Positions 33,625 through 41,013 of a stretch of 41,013 nucleotides of DNA are shown here, piece by piece (position 1 is the stretch's first letter; each line of letters starts with the position of its first letter). The notes beneath the pieces are model-generated. The model did no database searches and was not told where the DNA came from. It was given only the letters and a program-made list of their open reading frames with translations. Origin of the DNA: Anaerolineales bacterium. Its GTDB lineage: Bacteria; Chloroflexota; Anaerolineae; Anaerolineales; Villigracilaceae. The stretch spans positions 1-41,013 of the forward strand of contig JAFGMV010000116.1 of assembly GCA_016927315.1 (NCBI GenBank), in the 5' to 3' direction. Position numbers and translations under genes: made by a program.

Positions 33625-36600
33625 ATGTCACCATCCTCGCCCGAAATGAGTTACGCACGCATCCCGGTAACCCTTGACCTCCCCGATCTGATCGAAGTAC
33701 AACTAGATTCTTTTGTCCGTCTTAAGGAAGAGGGACTGGCGGATTTATTCCATGAGATCTCGCCGATTGAGTCTTATAACAAAGGGATGAAGCTCCATTT
33801 TCCCAGCCGCACACCCGAGTCTGACCAGTGGGAGTTGAAGTATTGGTTTGGGGAAGCCAAGCACAATATTGATGAATGCGTTGAACGTGACCTGACTTAT
33901 TCAAGCCCATTGTACGTTTCTGTCCTGCTGGCTGGCCCGGATGTACCCGAGCCGATGAAGCAGGATATCTTTTTGGGTGATTTTCCTGAGATGACGGACA
34001 AGGGCACCTTCATTGTTAATGGTACCGAGCGCGTGGTGGTCTCCCAGTTAATCCGTTCGCCGGGTGTGTACTTTGAGGCCCAGGCTGACCGGACTACTGC
34101 CCGCCCGCTGGCGATGGCGAAGTTGATCCCGGACCGCGGCGCCTGGATGGAATTTGAAACCCGAAAGAGTGATTACATCATCCTGAAATTCAACCGTAAG
34201 CGCACAGTTCCGATTACGGTCTTTCTACGTGCGCTGGCAGCGGTCGATGATGGGACAAGCGATTCCCCGCTTAAGACCGGTTCAGATGAGGAGATCCTGG
34301 CGCTGTTCCAGGATATTGACAATAATCCTGATCGCATGTTCATTGCTTCCACGCTGCGTCAGGAACCCGAATGGGAACAGAGCAATGGAATGACAATTGC
34401 GGAAGCGGCGTTGATCGAGTTCTTCCGCAAGATGCGGCCTGGCGATCCGGCGACACTGGAGAATGCACGGCAGTTCCTGGAAGAGCAGCTTTTCGACCAG
34501 CGGCATTATGACCTGGAGCGGGTTGGGCGTTATAAGCTGAACCAGAAGCTTGACCTGGACCTTCCCATCCCACACCGGACAATCAGCAAGGCGGATATTG
34601 TCCGCCTGCTGCGCCGGATGATCCTGATCAATAACGGGATAGAGCCGCCTGATGATATCGATCATCTTGGCAACCGGCGAGTAAAAACAGTCGGCGAGTT
34701 GATCCAGAACAAGCTGCGCATTGGTCTGCGTCGTATGGAACGGGTGATCAAAGAGCGAATGTCGATCCGTGATCAGGAACAGCTTTCTCCGGTTACGCTG
34801 GTCAATATCCGCCCAGTTGTGGCGGCCCTGCGTGAGTTCTTTGGATCGAGCCAGTTGTCGCAGTTTATGGACCAAACCAACCCGCTGGCAGAGCTGCGTC
34901 ACAAGCGCACCCTCTCGGCGTTAGGCCCGGGTGGACTGCGTCGTGAGCGGGCGGGTTTCGATGTGCGTGATGTTCATCACTCCCACTACGGGCGTATCTG
35001 CCCGATCGAAACGCCTGAAGGTCCAAACATTGGATTGATCGGTCGACTGGCTTCTTTCGCACGGGTGAATGAATACGGGTTTATCGAGACTCCGTACCGG
35101 AGGGTGATTCATTCCCTGCCCAGTGACAGCGCTGAATTGGAAGGACGTGCTGTACACGGGGACCTGCTCGATCAAAAAACGGAAGAAGTGCTGCTGGAAG
35201 ATGGCGAACGAATCGATGCCAAAATGGCCAAGAAGATCGCCAGGTTTAAACAGGACATTCCAATTATTCCGTATGTATCTGAAAAGATTGAATATCTTTC
35301 AGCAGATGCTGAAGACAAATTTGTCATTGCCCAGGCCAATGCACCTCTGACCAATGAGCGTGAATACGTACGAGAACGTGTTTCTTGCCGGTATCATTCC
35401 GGTTTTCAATTCTCATCACCGCACAAGATCCATTATATGGACGTTGCTCCTCACCAGGTTGTGGGGATCAGCGCTGCGTTAATCCCGTTCCTTGAGCATG
35501 ATGATGCCAACCGGGCATTGATGGGCTCGAACATGCAGGCGCAGGCGGTTCCGCTGCTGCGTCCTGAAGTGCCCCTTGTCTCTACCGGAATGGAATTCAA
35601 CGCCGCGGTCGACTCGGGGCAGGTTGTCCTGGCGGAAGAGGCCGGTGAGGTGGTTTCCGTCACAGGGAATTCGATTATTATCCGTGCAAAAGATAAGAGC
35701 CTGCACACTTATCAGCTGCGCAAATATCAGCGCTCAAACCAGAGCACCTGTATCGATCAGCGCCCGGCAGTTGTGAAAGGGCAGGTGGTCGAGAAGGGAT
35801 ACATCATTGCCGATTCATCTTCAACGGATGACGGCAAGCTGGCCCTGGGCCAGAACTGTGTAGTGGCTTTCCTTTCCTGGGAAGGCGGCAACTTTGAAGA
35901 TGCCATCCTGATTTCGGAACGCCTGGTTCAGGAAGACCGTTTCACCTCCGTCCATATTGAGAAGTATGAAGTTGAAGCTCGCGATACAAAACTGGGACCA
36001 GAAGAAATCACACGGGACATTCCCAATGTTGGTGAAGAGGCGATCAAGGACCTGGATGAGAATGGGATCATTCGCATCGGTGCTGAAGTGGGCCCGAATG
36101 ATATCCTGGTAGGCAAGATCACCCCCAAGGGTGAAAAAGAGTTGACCCCGGAAGAGCGTTTGCTGCGGGCGATCTTTGGTGAGAAGTCGCGCGATGTAAA
36201 GGACACTTCACTGCGTATGCCGCATGGTGAGCGCGGAAAGGTTGTGGATGTAAAAGTCTTCACTCGTGAAGATAACCAGGACCTTTCAGCTGGCGTGGAT
36301 ATGATGGTCCGTGTGTCTGTCGCCCAACGCCGCAAGATAACGGCGGGTGACAAGATGGCCGGTCGTCACGGAAACAAGGGTGTAATTTCCAAGGTTGTCC
36401 CGGTTGAGGATATGCCTTTCCTTGAAGACGGAACCCCGGTCGACCTGATTCTCAACCCGTTAGGCGTTCCTGCTCGTATGAACATAGGACAGGTGCTGGA
36501 GGTCCATTTAGGTTGGGCCGCCAAGCGCCTGGGATTCCGGGCGATCACGCCGGTGTTCGATGGCGCTAACGAAAGAGAGATCGAGGCTGAACTTGCACGC

Positions 36601-37524
36601 GCCTGGATGGTTGACGAAGCCTGGAAAGTTACCGGCGAAAAAGCCTGGGAGTGGCTCCACCAACAGGAATATGATCCGATGATGATCGAAGACGACGATG
36701 AAGTTCGCCGCCTTTACCTCGAACAGTGGTTGGGAGAGCGCGGGTATGATGTCTACCGTTTCACTGACACCAACTATGCCCGCCATTCTGTTGCCCGTGA
36801 ATGGCTGCGGGATCATGACTACGATCCAGATGTGGTCTTCCTGTTGGAGGGTTCGGAAGATGCCCGCCAGGATCCAGATTTGGACAGCCAGTCTATCGCC
36901 GCCTGCCTGCGTCTGTGGATGAACAGCCTGGGGTATACCAGGGAGATCAGTGACGAAAAATTGCTTGCTGCAGCCCAGAAAGTCATGAAAGATACAGCCA
37001 TCCCGATGCCGACATTGGGGAAGCAGACCTTACGTGATGGAAAGACTGGTAAAGCTTACGATCAACCAGTTACCGTTGGTGTTATGACCGTTTTGAAGCT
37101 GCACCACCTTGTAGAGGATAAAGTGCACGCGCGTTCAACCGGTCCTTACAGCCTGGTAACCCAGCAGCCCCTGGGTGGTAAGGCCCAGTTTGGCGGTCAG
37201 CGTTTTGGTGAAATGGAAGTCTGGGCGCTGGAAGCCTATGGTGCGGCTTATACATTACAGGAAATGCTGACGGTCAAATCTGATGATGTCCAGGGTCGTG
37301 TCAATACCTATGAGGCAATTGTTAAAGGAGAACCGATCGAAGATCCTAGTATTCCGGCTTCATTCCGTGTGTTGGTGAAGGAATTGCAAAGTCTGGGACT
37401 GGCCGTTGAAGCGATCAGCGACAATGGCGAAGTGATCAAATTCGGGAAGAACGAAGAAAAGGTACATCCACCCAAGATGGGTACGGGTTTGCTGGGTTTG
37501 GGGACCCATTTGCCAAATAAGTAG
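33625..37524 (+). CDS. rpoB: DNA-directed RNA polymerase beta subunit
   Basis: A 1299-aa core polymerase subunit. Recognisable blocks include [20 protein letters not shown], the rifampicin region [20 protein letters not shown] (residues about 408-427; the Asp, His and Ser tied to sensitivity are all present), [29 protein letters not shown] and [20 protein letters not shown]. Between [14 protein letters not shown] and the conserved [15 protein letters not shown] lies an insert of about 130 residues (near 985-1120) rich in Trp, Asp, Glu and Tyr. AGGAGAG precedes the ATG. Unusually, rpoC does not follow and rplJ-rplL do not precede; the next gene is rpsL behind its own promoter. Confidence 0.97.
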   Translation: MSPSSPEMSYARIPVTLDLPDLIEVQLDSFVRLKEEGLADLFHEISPIESYNKGMKLHFPSRTPESDQWELKYWFGEAKHNIDECVERDLTYSSPLYVSVLLAGPDVPEPMKQDIFLGDFPEMTDKGTFIVNGTERVVVSQLIRSPGVYFEAQADRTTARPLAMAKLIPDRGAWMEFETRKSDYIILKFNRKRTVPITVFLRALAAVDDGTSDSPLKTGSDEEILALFQDIDNNPDRMFIASTLRQEPEWEQSNGMTIAEAALIEFFRKMRPGDPATLENARQFLEEQLFDQRHYDLERVGRYKLNQKLDLDLPIPHRTISKADIVRLLRRMILINNGIEPPDDIDHLGNRRVKTVGELIQNKLRIGLRRMERVIKERMSIRDQEQLSPVTLVNIRPVVAALREFFGSSQLSQFMDQTNPLAELRHKRTLSALGPGGLRRERAGFDVRDVHHSHYGRICPIETPEGPNIGLIGRLASFARVNEYGFIETPYRRVIHSLPSDSAELEGRAVHGDLLDQKTEEVLLEDGERIDAKMAKKIARFKQDIPIIPYVSEKIEYLSADAEDKFVIAQANAPLTNEREYVRERVSCRYHSGFQFSSPHKIHYMDVAPHQVVGISAALIPFLEHDDANRALMGSNMQAQAVPLLRPEVPLVSTGMEFNAAVDSGQVVLAEEAGEVVSVTGNSIIIRAKDKSLHTYQLRKYQRSNQSTCIDQRPAVVKGQVVEKGYIIADSSSTDDGKLALGQNCVVAFLSWEGGNFEDAILISERLVQEDRFTSVHIEKYEVEARDTKLGPEEITRDIPNVGEEAIKDLDENGIIRIGAEVGPNDILVGKITPKGEKELTPEERLLRAIFGEKSRDVKDTSLRMPHGERGKVVDVKVFTREDNQDLSAGVDMMVRVSVAQRRKITAGDKMAGRHGNKGVISKVVPVEDMPFLEDGTPVDLILNPLGVPARMNIGQVLEVHLGWAAKRLGFRAITPVFDGANEREIEAELARAWMVDEAWKVTGEKAWEWLHQQEYDPMMIEDDDEVRRLYLEQWLGERGYDVYRFTDTNYARHSVAREWLRDHDYDPDVVFLLEGSEDARQDPDLDSQSIAACLRLWMNSLGYTREISDEKLLAAAQKVMKDTAIPMPTLGKQTLRDGKTGKAYDQPVTVGVMTVLKLHHLVEDKVHARSTGPYSLVTQQPLGGKAQFGGQRFGEMEVWALEAYGAAYTLQEMLTVKSDDVQGRVNTYEAIVKGEPIEDPSIPASFRVLVKELQSLGLAVEAISDNGEVIKFGKNEEKVHPPKMGTGLLGLGTHLPNK

Positions 37525-37605
37525 CCGCGGCTGTCTCAAAGACCCTGATGACACACAGAGAAGGCAGACTATTCATCACAAAGGACACAAGGGAGCACAA
37601 AGTTT

Positions 37606-37646
37606 GGATTTTGCTGCATTCTTTCGCCGTCGAAATCCTTTTTTTT
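37606..37646 (+). terminator. Probable rpoB terminator
   Basis: GGATTT (37606-37611) and AAATCC (37633-37638) form a short stem with a long loop, followed directly by eight T. The stem is weak, so the call rests mainly on the T tract and its place 80 nt after rpoB. Confidence 0.4.
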
Positions 37647-37699
37647 GTGACTTCATCAACTTTACGAACATGACTTTGAGAATAAGTAGCAATTTCTTC

Positions 37700-37728
37700 T
37701 TGACGTGACCGGGTGTGCGTGATAGAAT
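37700..37728 (+). promoter_or_regulatory. Promoter of the str operon
   Basis: TTGACG (37700-37705), a 17-nt spacer and TAGAAT (37723-37728), about 150 nt ahead of rpsL. Each box is one or two bases from consensus. Confidence 0.85.
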
Positions 37729-37789
37729 TGAGCTTCGTTGCCAAGCAACAAGGCGGCCGCACTCCCGTCTGAAACAGGCAAAGACAATC

Positions 37790-37824
37790 CGAGGCCATCA
37801 TTTGCAGCTTAATTGATGGCCTCG
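37790..37824 (+). other. Leader hairpin of the str operon
   Basis: CGAGGCCATCA and TGATGGCCTCG form a perfect 11-bp stem with a 13-nt loop in the rpsL leader. A smaller GTTGC-CAA-GCAAC hairpin lies at 37737-37749. A T-run (37858-37866) follows 34 nt after the large stem, too far for a standard terminator. It is a candidate for control by a ribosomal protein; this is inference. Confidence 0.6.
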
Positions 37825-37878
37825 TAACATGATAATGATCGTAACAACCTGGTAATCTTTTTTTTTTCGGAGGCTAAA

Positions 37879-38295
37879 GTGCCGACAATCAATCAAATGG
37901 TCCGTAAGGGACGCAAAACGAAGAAGGTGAAAAGCAAGGCTCCTGCTTTGCTGTACACCTATAACTCAATGAAACAGCGTCGTATCCGCCAGCAGGGTGG
38001 TGCTCCGCAAAAGCGCGGTGTCTGCACAATTGTGCGTACGATGACTCCTAAAAAACCGAATTCTGCGTTACGCAAGATCGCTCGTGTGCGCCTGACAAAC
38101 ACGATCGAAGTAACGGCGTATATTCCCGGAGAAGGGCACCAATTACAGGAACACTCTGTGGTGTTGGTACGTGGTGGCCGTGTAAAAGATTTACCAGGTG
38201 TGCGTTACCACATTGTACGTGGTTCTCTGGACACCGCGGGTGTCGATAACCGTAAACAGGGACGTTCGAAGTACGGCGCGAAGCGTCCGAAGTAG
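37879..38295 (+). CDS. rpsL: 30S ribosomal protein S12
   Basis: A 138-aa protein of the decoding centre. [17 protein letters not shown] is the classic S12 signature with unaltered lysines at the streptomycin-resistance positions; [16 protein letters not shown] follows. The start is GTG behind CGGAGG. First gene of the str operon. Confidence 0.97.
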   Translation: MPTINQMVRKGRKTKKVKSKAPALLYTYNSMKQRRIRQQGGAPQKRGVCTIVRTMTPKKPNSALRKIARVRLTNTIEVTAYIPGEGHQLQEHSVVLVRGGRVKDLPGVRYHIVRGSLDTAGVDNRKQGRSKYGAKRPK

Positions 38296-38313
38296 TGATT
38301 TGGAGCATTTGAG

Positions 38314-38781
38314 ATGCGACGAGGCAAACCAGAAGTTCGAGTTATTCCCCCGGATGGTCGTTACAACAGCGTAACTCTCCAGACTGTAATTCAACATATC
38401 CTGAAAAAGGGTAAAAAGAGTCTGGCAACCAACCTGATGTATGGGGCGATGGATATTATTGCAGAGCAGACCAAGAAAGACCCTCTGGAGGTCTTTGATA
38501 CTGCAATGAAGAATGTATCACCTGCAATGGAAGTCCGCCCACGTCGTGTTGGCGGCGCTACTTACCAGGTCCCCATGGAAGTAACGACTGAACGTCGTAC
38601 AACATTGGCAATTCGGTGGATTCTGGGCGCGGCACGTGAGCGCTCTGGCCGCTCTTTCTCTGAAAAGCTGGCCAATGAATTGATCGATGCTCATAACGAA
38701 ACAGGTAATGCTATTCGAAAACGCGATGAAACGCACAAGATGGCAGAAGCCAATCGTGCTTTCTCTCATTATCGAGTTTAA
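38314..38781 (+). CDS. rpsG: 30S ribosomal protein S7
   Basis: A 155-aa rRNA-binding protein that nucleates the 30S head. MRRGKPEVRVIPPDGRYNS, VRPRRVGGATYQVPMEV and the C-terminal KMAEANRAFSHYR are typical. In other bacteria S7 represses its own operon. It lies 18 nt after rpsL and 36 nt before fusA. Confidence 0.97.
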   Translation: MRRGKPEVRVIPPDGRYNSVTLQTVIQHILKKGKKSLATNLMYGAMDIIAEQTKKDPLEVFDTAMKNVSPAMEVRPRRVGGATYQVPMEVTTERRTTLAIRWILGAARERSGRSFSEKLANELIDAHNETGNAIRKRDETHKMAEANRAFSHYRV

Positions 38782-38817
38782 AAGTATTTTCCCAGGACAT
38801 TAACAAGGTAGTTTCTT

Positions 38818-40887
38818 ATGGCACGCGCGTATCCGTTGGAACGTTATAGAAATATTGGCATTATTGCCCACATTGATGCAGGAAAAACGACCACGACCGA
38901 GCGTGTCTTATTCTATACCGGCAAGACACACCGGATTGGCTCTGTCGATGACGGCACCACTGTGACCGACTGGATGGCCCAGGAGCGGGAGCGTGGTATT
39001 ACGATTGTATCTGCAGCAGTATCTGCTGAATGGAAGGGGTATCAGGTTAACATTATTGATACTCCCGGCCATATTGATTTTACTGCTGAAGTACAACGTT
39101 CCCTCAGGGTGTTGGATGGCGGGGTCGTGATTTTTGATGCAGTTCAGGGTGTTGAACCACAAAGCGAGACGGTTTGGCGCCAGGCTGATCGATACGCCGT
39201 ACCTCGCATTTGTTTTGTCAATAAAATGGACCGGGTGGGTGCTTCTTACGAGCGTACGATCGAGATGGTTCGGGAACGCCTGGGCGCGAATCCGATCCCG
39301 GTGCAGCTTCCGATTGGTGAGGAGGCTGCTTTCCATGGCGTCGTTGACCTGCTGGGTAACCGGGCCGTATTTTGGGATGAAGCTGACCAGGGTAGAGAAC
39401 CCAAGTTTGTCGATATTCCGGATGAATTACAGGCGAAGGTTGAACAACTCAGGCTTGATCTTATCGAGAAGATTGCCGAACTGGACGATGACCTGACGGT
39501 TAAATACCTTGAAGGTGAAGAAATCTCGAATGAAGAGTTGAAGACAGCACTTCGAAGTGCTGTAATCTCCAATAAGGCCACGCCGGTATTATGTGGAAGT
39601 TCCCTGAAGAATAAAGGGGTCCAGTTATTGATGGATTCAGTGATCGAATACCTTCCATCTCCGCTGGATGTTCCGTATGTGAAGGGAATTGACCTGAAAA
39701 CGGAAGAGCCAGTAGAACTACCTACTGATGACAGTGAAGCATTAAGCGCTCTGGTCTTTAAAATCGTAACAGATCCATATGTCGGGCGTTTGGCCTACTT
39801 CCGGGTTTATTCCGGCGTGGTCAGCCAGGGGCAGATGGTGACCAATACTACCAAAGGAAAGAAAGAACGCATTGGACGTTTGATCCGGATGTATGCTGAT
39901 CGACGAGAAGATATCACTGAGGTTCGCGCTGGTGATATTGCTGCGGTTCTTGGGCTTAAGCAGACCTCCACCGGGGATACACTGTGTGATAACAAGCACA
40001 TTGTCTTGGAAAGTATAACTTTCCCCGAGCCGGTTATTTCAGTGGCGATCGAGCCGAAGACGGCTGCAGATCAGGATAAGATGGCTGAAGCCCTGCAAAA
40101 ACTGGCAGAAGAAGATCCTACTTTCCGGGTCCATACCGACGAAGCTACAGCTCAAACCATTATTGAAGGAATGGGGGAGCTGCATCTGGATGTTCTGGTT
40201 GATCGTATGGTCCGAGAGTTTCGGGTCCAGGCAAATGTTGGTCGACCGAGAGTTGCCTATCGGGAATCTATCTCGCGGGCAGTCGATAAAGTGAATTATC
40301 GACATGTCAAGCAAACAGGTGGACACGGCCAGTATGGTCATGTGGTCATGTCTTTTGAACCTGGCGAACGAGGAAGCGGCATTGTCTTTGAAGAAAAGAT
40401 CGTTGGCGGTGCGATCCCTAAGGAATATCTAAAAGCAGTCGAGCAAGGTGTGCGAGAAGCTGCCGAGAGCGGTGTTTTGGCAGGTTATCAAGTCACTGAC
40501 CTGAAGGTAACGCTTTTTGACGGCTCCTCACATGAGGTTGATTCGAGTGAAATGGCATTCAAAATTGCGGCTTCGATGGCTTTCAAAGAAGGTGTTCACA
40601 AGGGTTCGCCGGTATTATTGGAACCCATGATGAAAGTTGAAGTGGTTGTCCCGGAAGAATATCTGGGTGATATTATTGGCCAGCTAAATGGCCGACGTGG
40701 AAATGTTGAAGGTATGGAAATACGTCCTGGTAATGCCCAGGCTGTCAGGGCCATGGTTCCGATGGCCGAAATGTTTGGCTATGCTACAGAACTGCGGTCA
40801 GCGACACAAGGGCGGGGTGTATTCACAATGGAATTTGATCATTATGCGCCTGTTCCGGAATCTGTGGCGCAGATGATATTAAAATAA
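38818..40887 (+). CDS. fusA: Elongation factor G
   Basis: A 689-aa translocation GTPase. G1 is [13 protein letters not shown], switch motif RGITI, G3 DTPGHIDF, G4 NKMD, and domains II-V follow at usual length. It is third in the str operon. The C terminus is complete. Confidence 0.97.
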   Translation: MARAYPLERYRNIGIIAHIDAGKTTTTERVLFYTGKTHRIGSVDDGTTVTDWMAQERERGITIVSAAVSAEWKGYQVNIIDTPGHIDFTAEVQRSLRVLDGGVVIFDAVQGVEPQSETVWRQADRYAVPRICFVNKMDRVGASYERTIEMVRERLGANPIPVQLPIGEEAAFHGVVDLLGNRAVFWDEADQGREPKFVDIPDELQAKVEQLRLDLIEKIAELDDDLTVKYLEGEEISNEELKTALRSAVISNKATPVLCGSSLKNKGVQLLMDSVIEYLPSPLDVPYVKGIDLKTEEPVELPTDDSEALSALVFKIVTDPYVGRLAYFRVYSGVVSQGQMVTNTTKGKKERIGRLIRMYADRREDITEVRAGDIAAVLGLKQTSTGDTLCDNKHIVLESITFPEPVISVAIEPKTAADQDKMAEALQKLAEEDPTFRVHTDEATAQTIIEGMGELHLDVLVDRMVREFRVQANVGRPRVAYRESISRAVDKVNYRHVKQTGGHGQYGHVVMSFEPGERGSGIVFEEKIVGGAIPKEYLKAVEQGVREAAESGVLAGYQVTDLKVTLFDGSSHEVDSSEMAFKIAASMAFKEGVHKGSPVLLEPMMKVEVVVPEEYLGDIIGQLNGRRGNVEGMEIRPGNAQAVRAMVPMAEMFGYATELRSATQGRGVFTMEFDHYAPVPESVAQMILK

Positions 40888-40889
40888 TA

Positions 40890-40913
40890 TTATTCGTCAT
40901 TCATTGCGAATAA
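40890..40913 (+). other. Small hairpin before tuf
   Basis: TTATTCG and CGAATAA pair around a 10-nt loop, ending at the tuf ribosome binding site AAGGAG (40912-40917). It could modulate tuf translation or be chance. Confidence 0.35.
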
Positions 40914-40926
40914 GGAGAGATTATTC

Positions 40927-41013
40927 ATGGCGAAGCAAAAATTTGAGCGAACGAAACCACACCTGAACGTAGGGACGATGGGACACATCGACCACGGGAA
41001 GACCACGCTGACA
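40927..41013 (+). CDS. tuf: Elongation factor Tu (start only, cut by window end)
   Basis: The first 29 codons are present: [20 protein letters not shown] then IDHGKTTLT, which includes the G1 loop [16 protein letters not shown] precedes the ATG. Fourth gene of the str operon; the rest lies beyond the window. Confidence 0.95.
   Translation, partial: MAKQKFERTKPHLNVGTMGHIDHGKTTLT

Noticed and set aside
37525..37878. Remnant of rpoC after rpoB
   Set aside because: No frame in this interval shows RpoC motifs; the stretch holds a T-tailed hairpin, a promoter and a leader instead.

Overview
The window looks like a chromosomal piece of an anaerobic member of the Chloroflexota, most likely class Anaerolineae. 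This is inferred from the gene content (NuoEF-linked formate dehydrogenase and [NiFe] hydrogenase, an S-box-controlled metY-metA pair, a UMF1-type transporter, a separate rpoB followed by a str operon) and not from a phylogeny. No integrase, transposase, CRISPR array, rRNA or tRNA gene was seen.

Left part (about 0.5-10.3 kb, minus strand): a formate dehydrogenase operon in the order fdhD, NuoE-like, NuoF-like, catalytic subunit, then a lone response regulator, a membrane histidine kinase and a REC-kinase hybrid, ending in small or decayed ORFs. The catalytic subunit is one gene (4277-7051) interrupted by an in-frame TGA at the position of the active-site selenocysteine. A textbook bacterial SECIS hairpin starts 12 nt after the TGA.

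Middle part (12.4-25.4 kb, minus strand): a long hydrogenase locus. An upstream set (DRTGG, CBS-ATPase, DRTGG, PHP) is followed by a strong promoter (22868-22896) with a perfect Rex/CRP-like palindrome just after its -10 box. It drives NuoE, GHKL ATPase, a cysteine-less HndB-like protein, NuoF, a second NuoE, a second NuoF, a long NuoG/HoxU-like protein, HoxY and HoxH, and ends at an intrinsic terminator (13392-13429). A CBS protein and the hydrogenase maturation protease follow. Three NuoEF diaphorase modules thus lie within 20 kb, serving formate and H2. I infer reversible NAD-linked, possibly electron-bifurcating, exchange between H2, formate/CO2 and the NAD and ferredoxin pools. Between the two loci sits a gene for a secreted protein of unknown function (10904-11746), followed by an array of ATAAG-type half-sites spaced 11 bp apart (12098-12259).

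Right part (25.8-41 kb): a formiminotransferase-cyclodeaminase fusion, an M23 peptidase, a SAM-I riboswitch with its own promoter and terminator ahead of metY-metA, and a convergent UMF1-family transporter. A 700-nt non-coding stretch with palindromic elements and the rpoB promoter comes next. rpoB carries a lineage insertion and is not followed by rpoC. The str operon (rpsL, rpsG, fusA, start of tuf) then runs off the window end.
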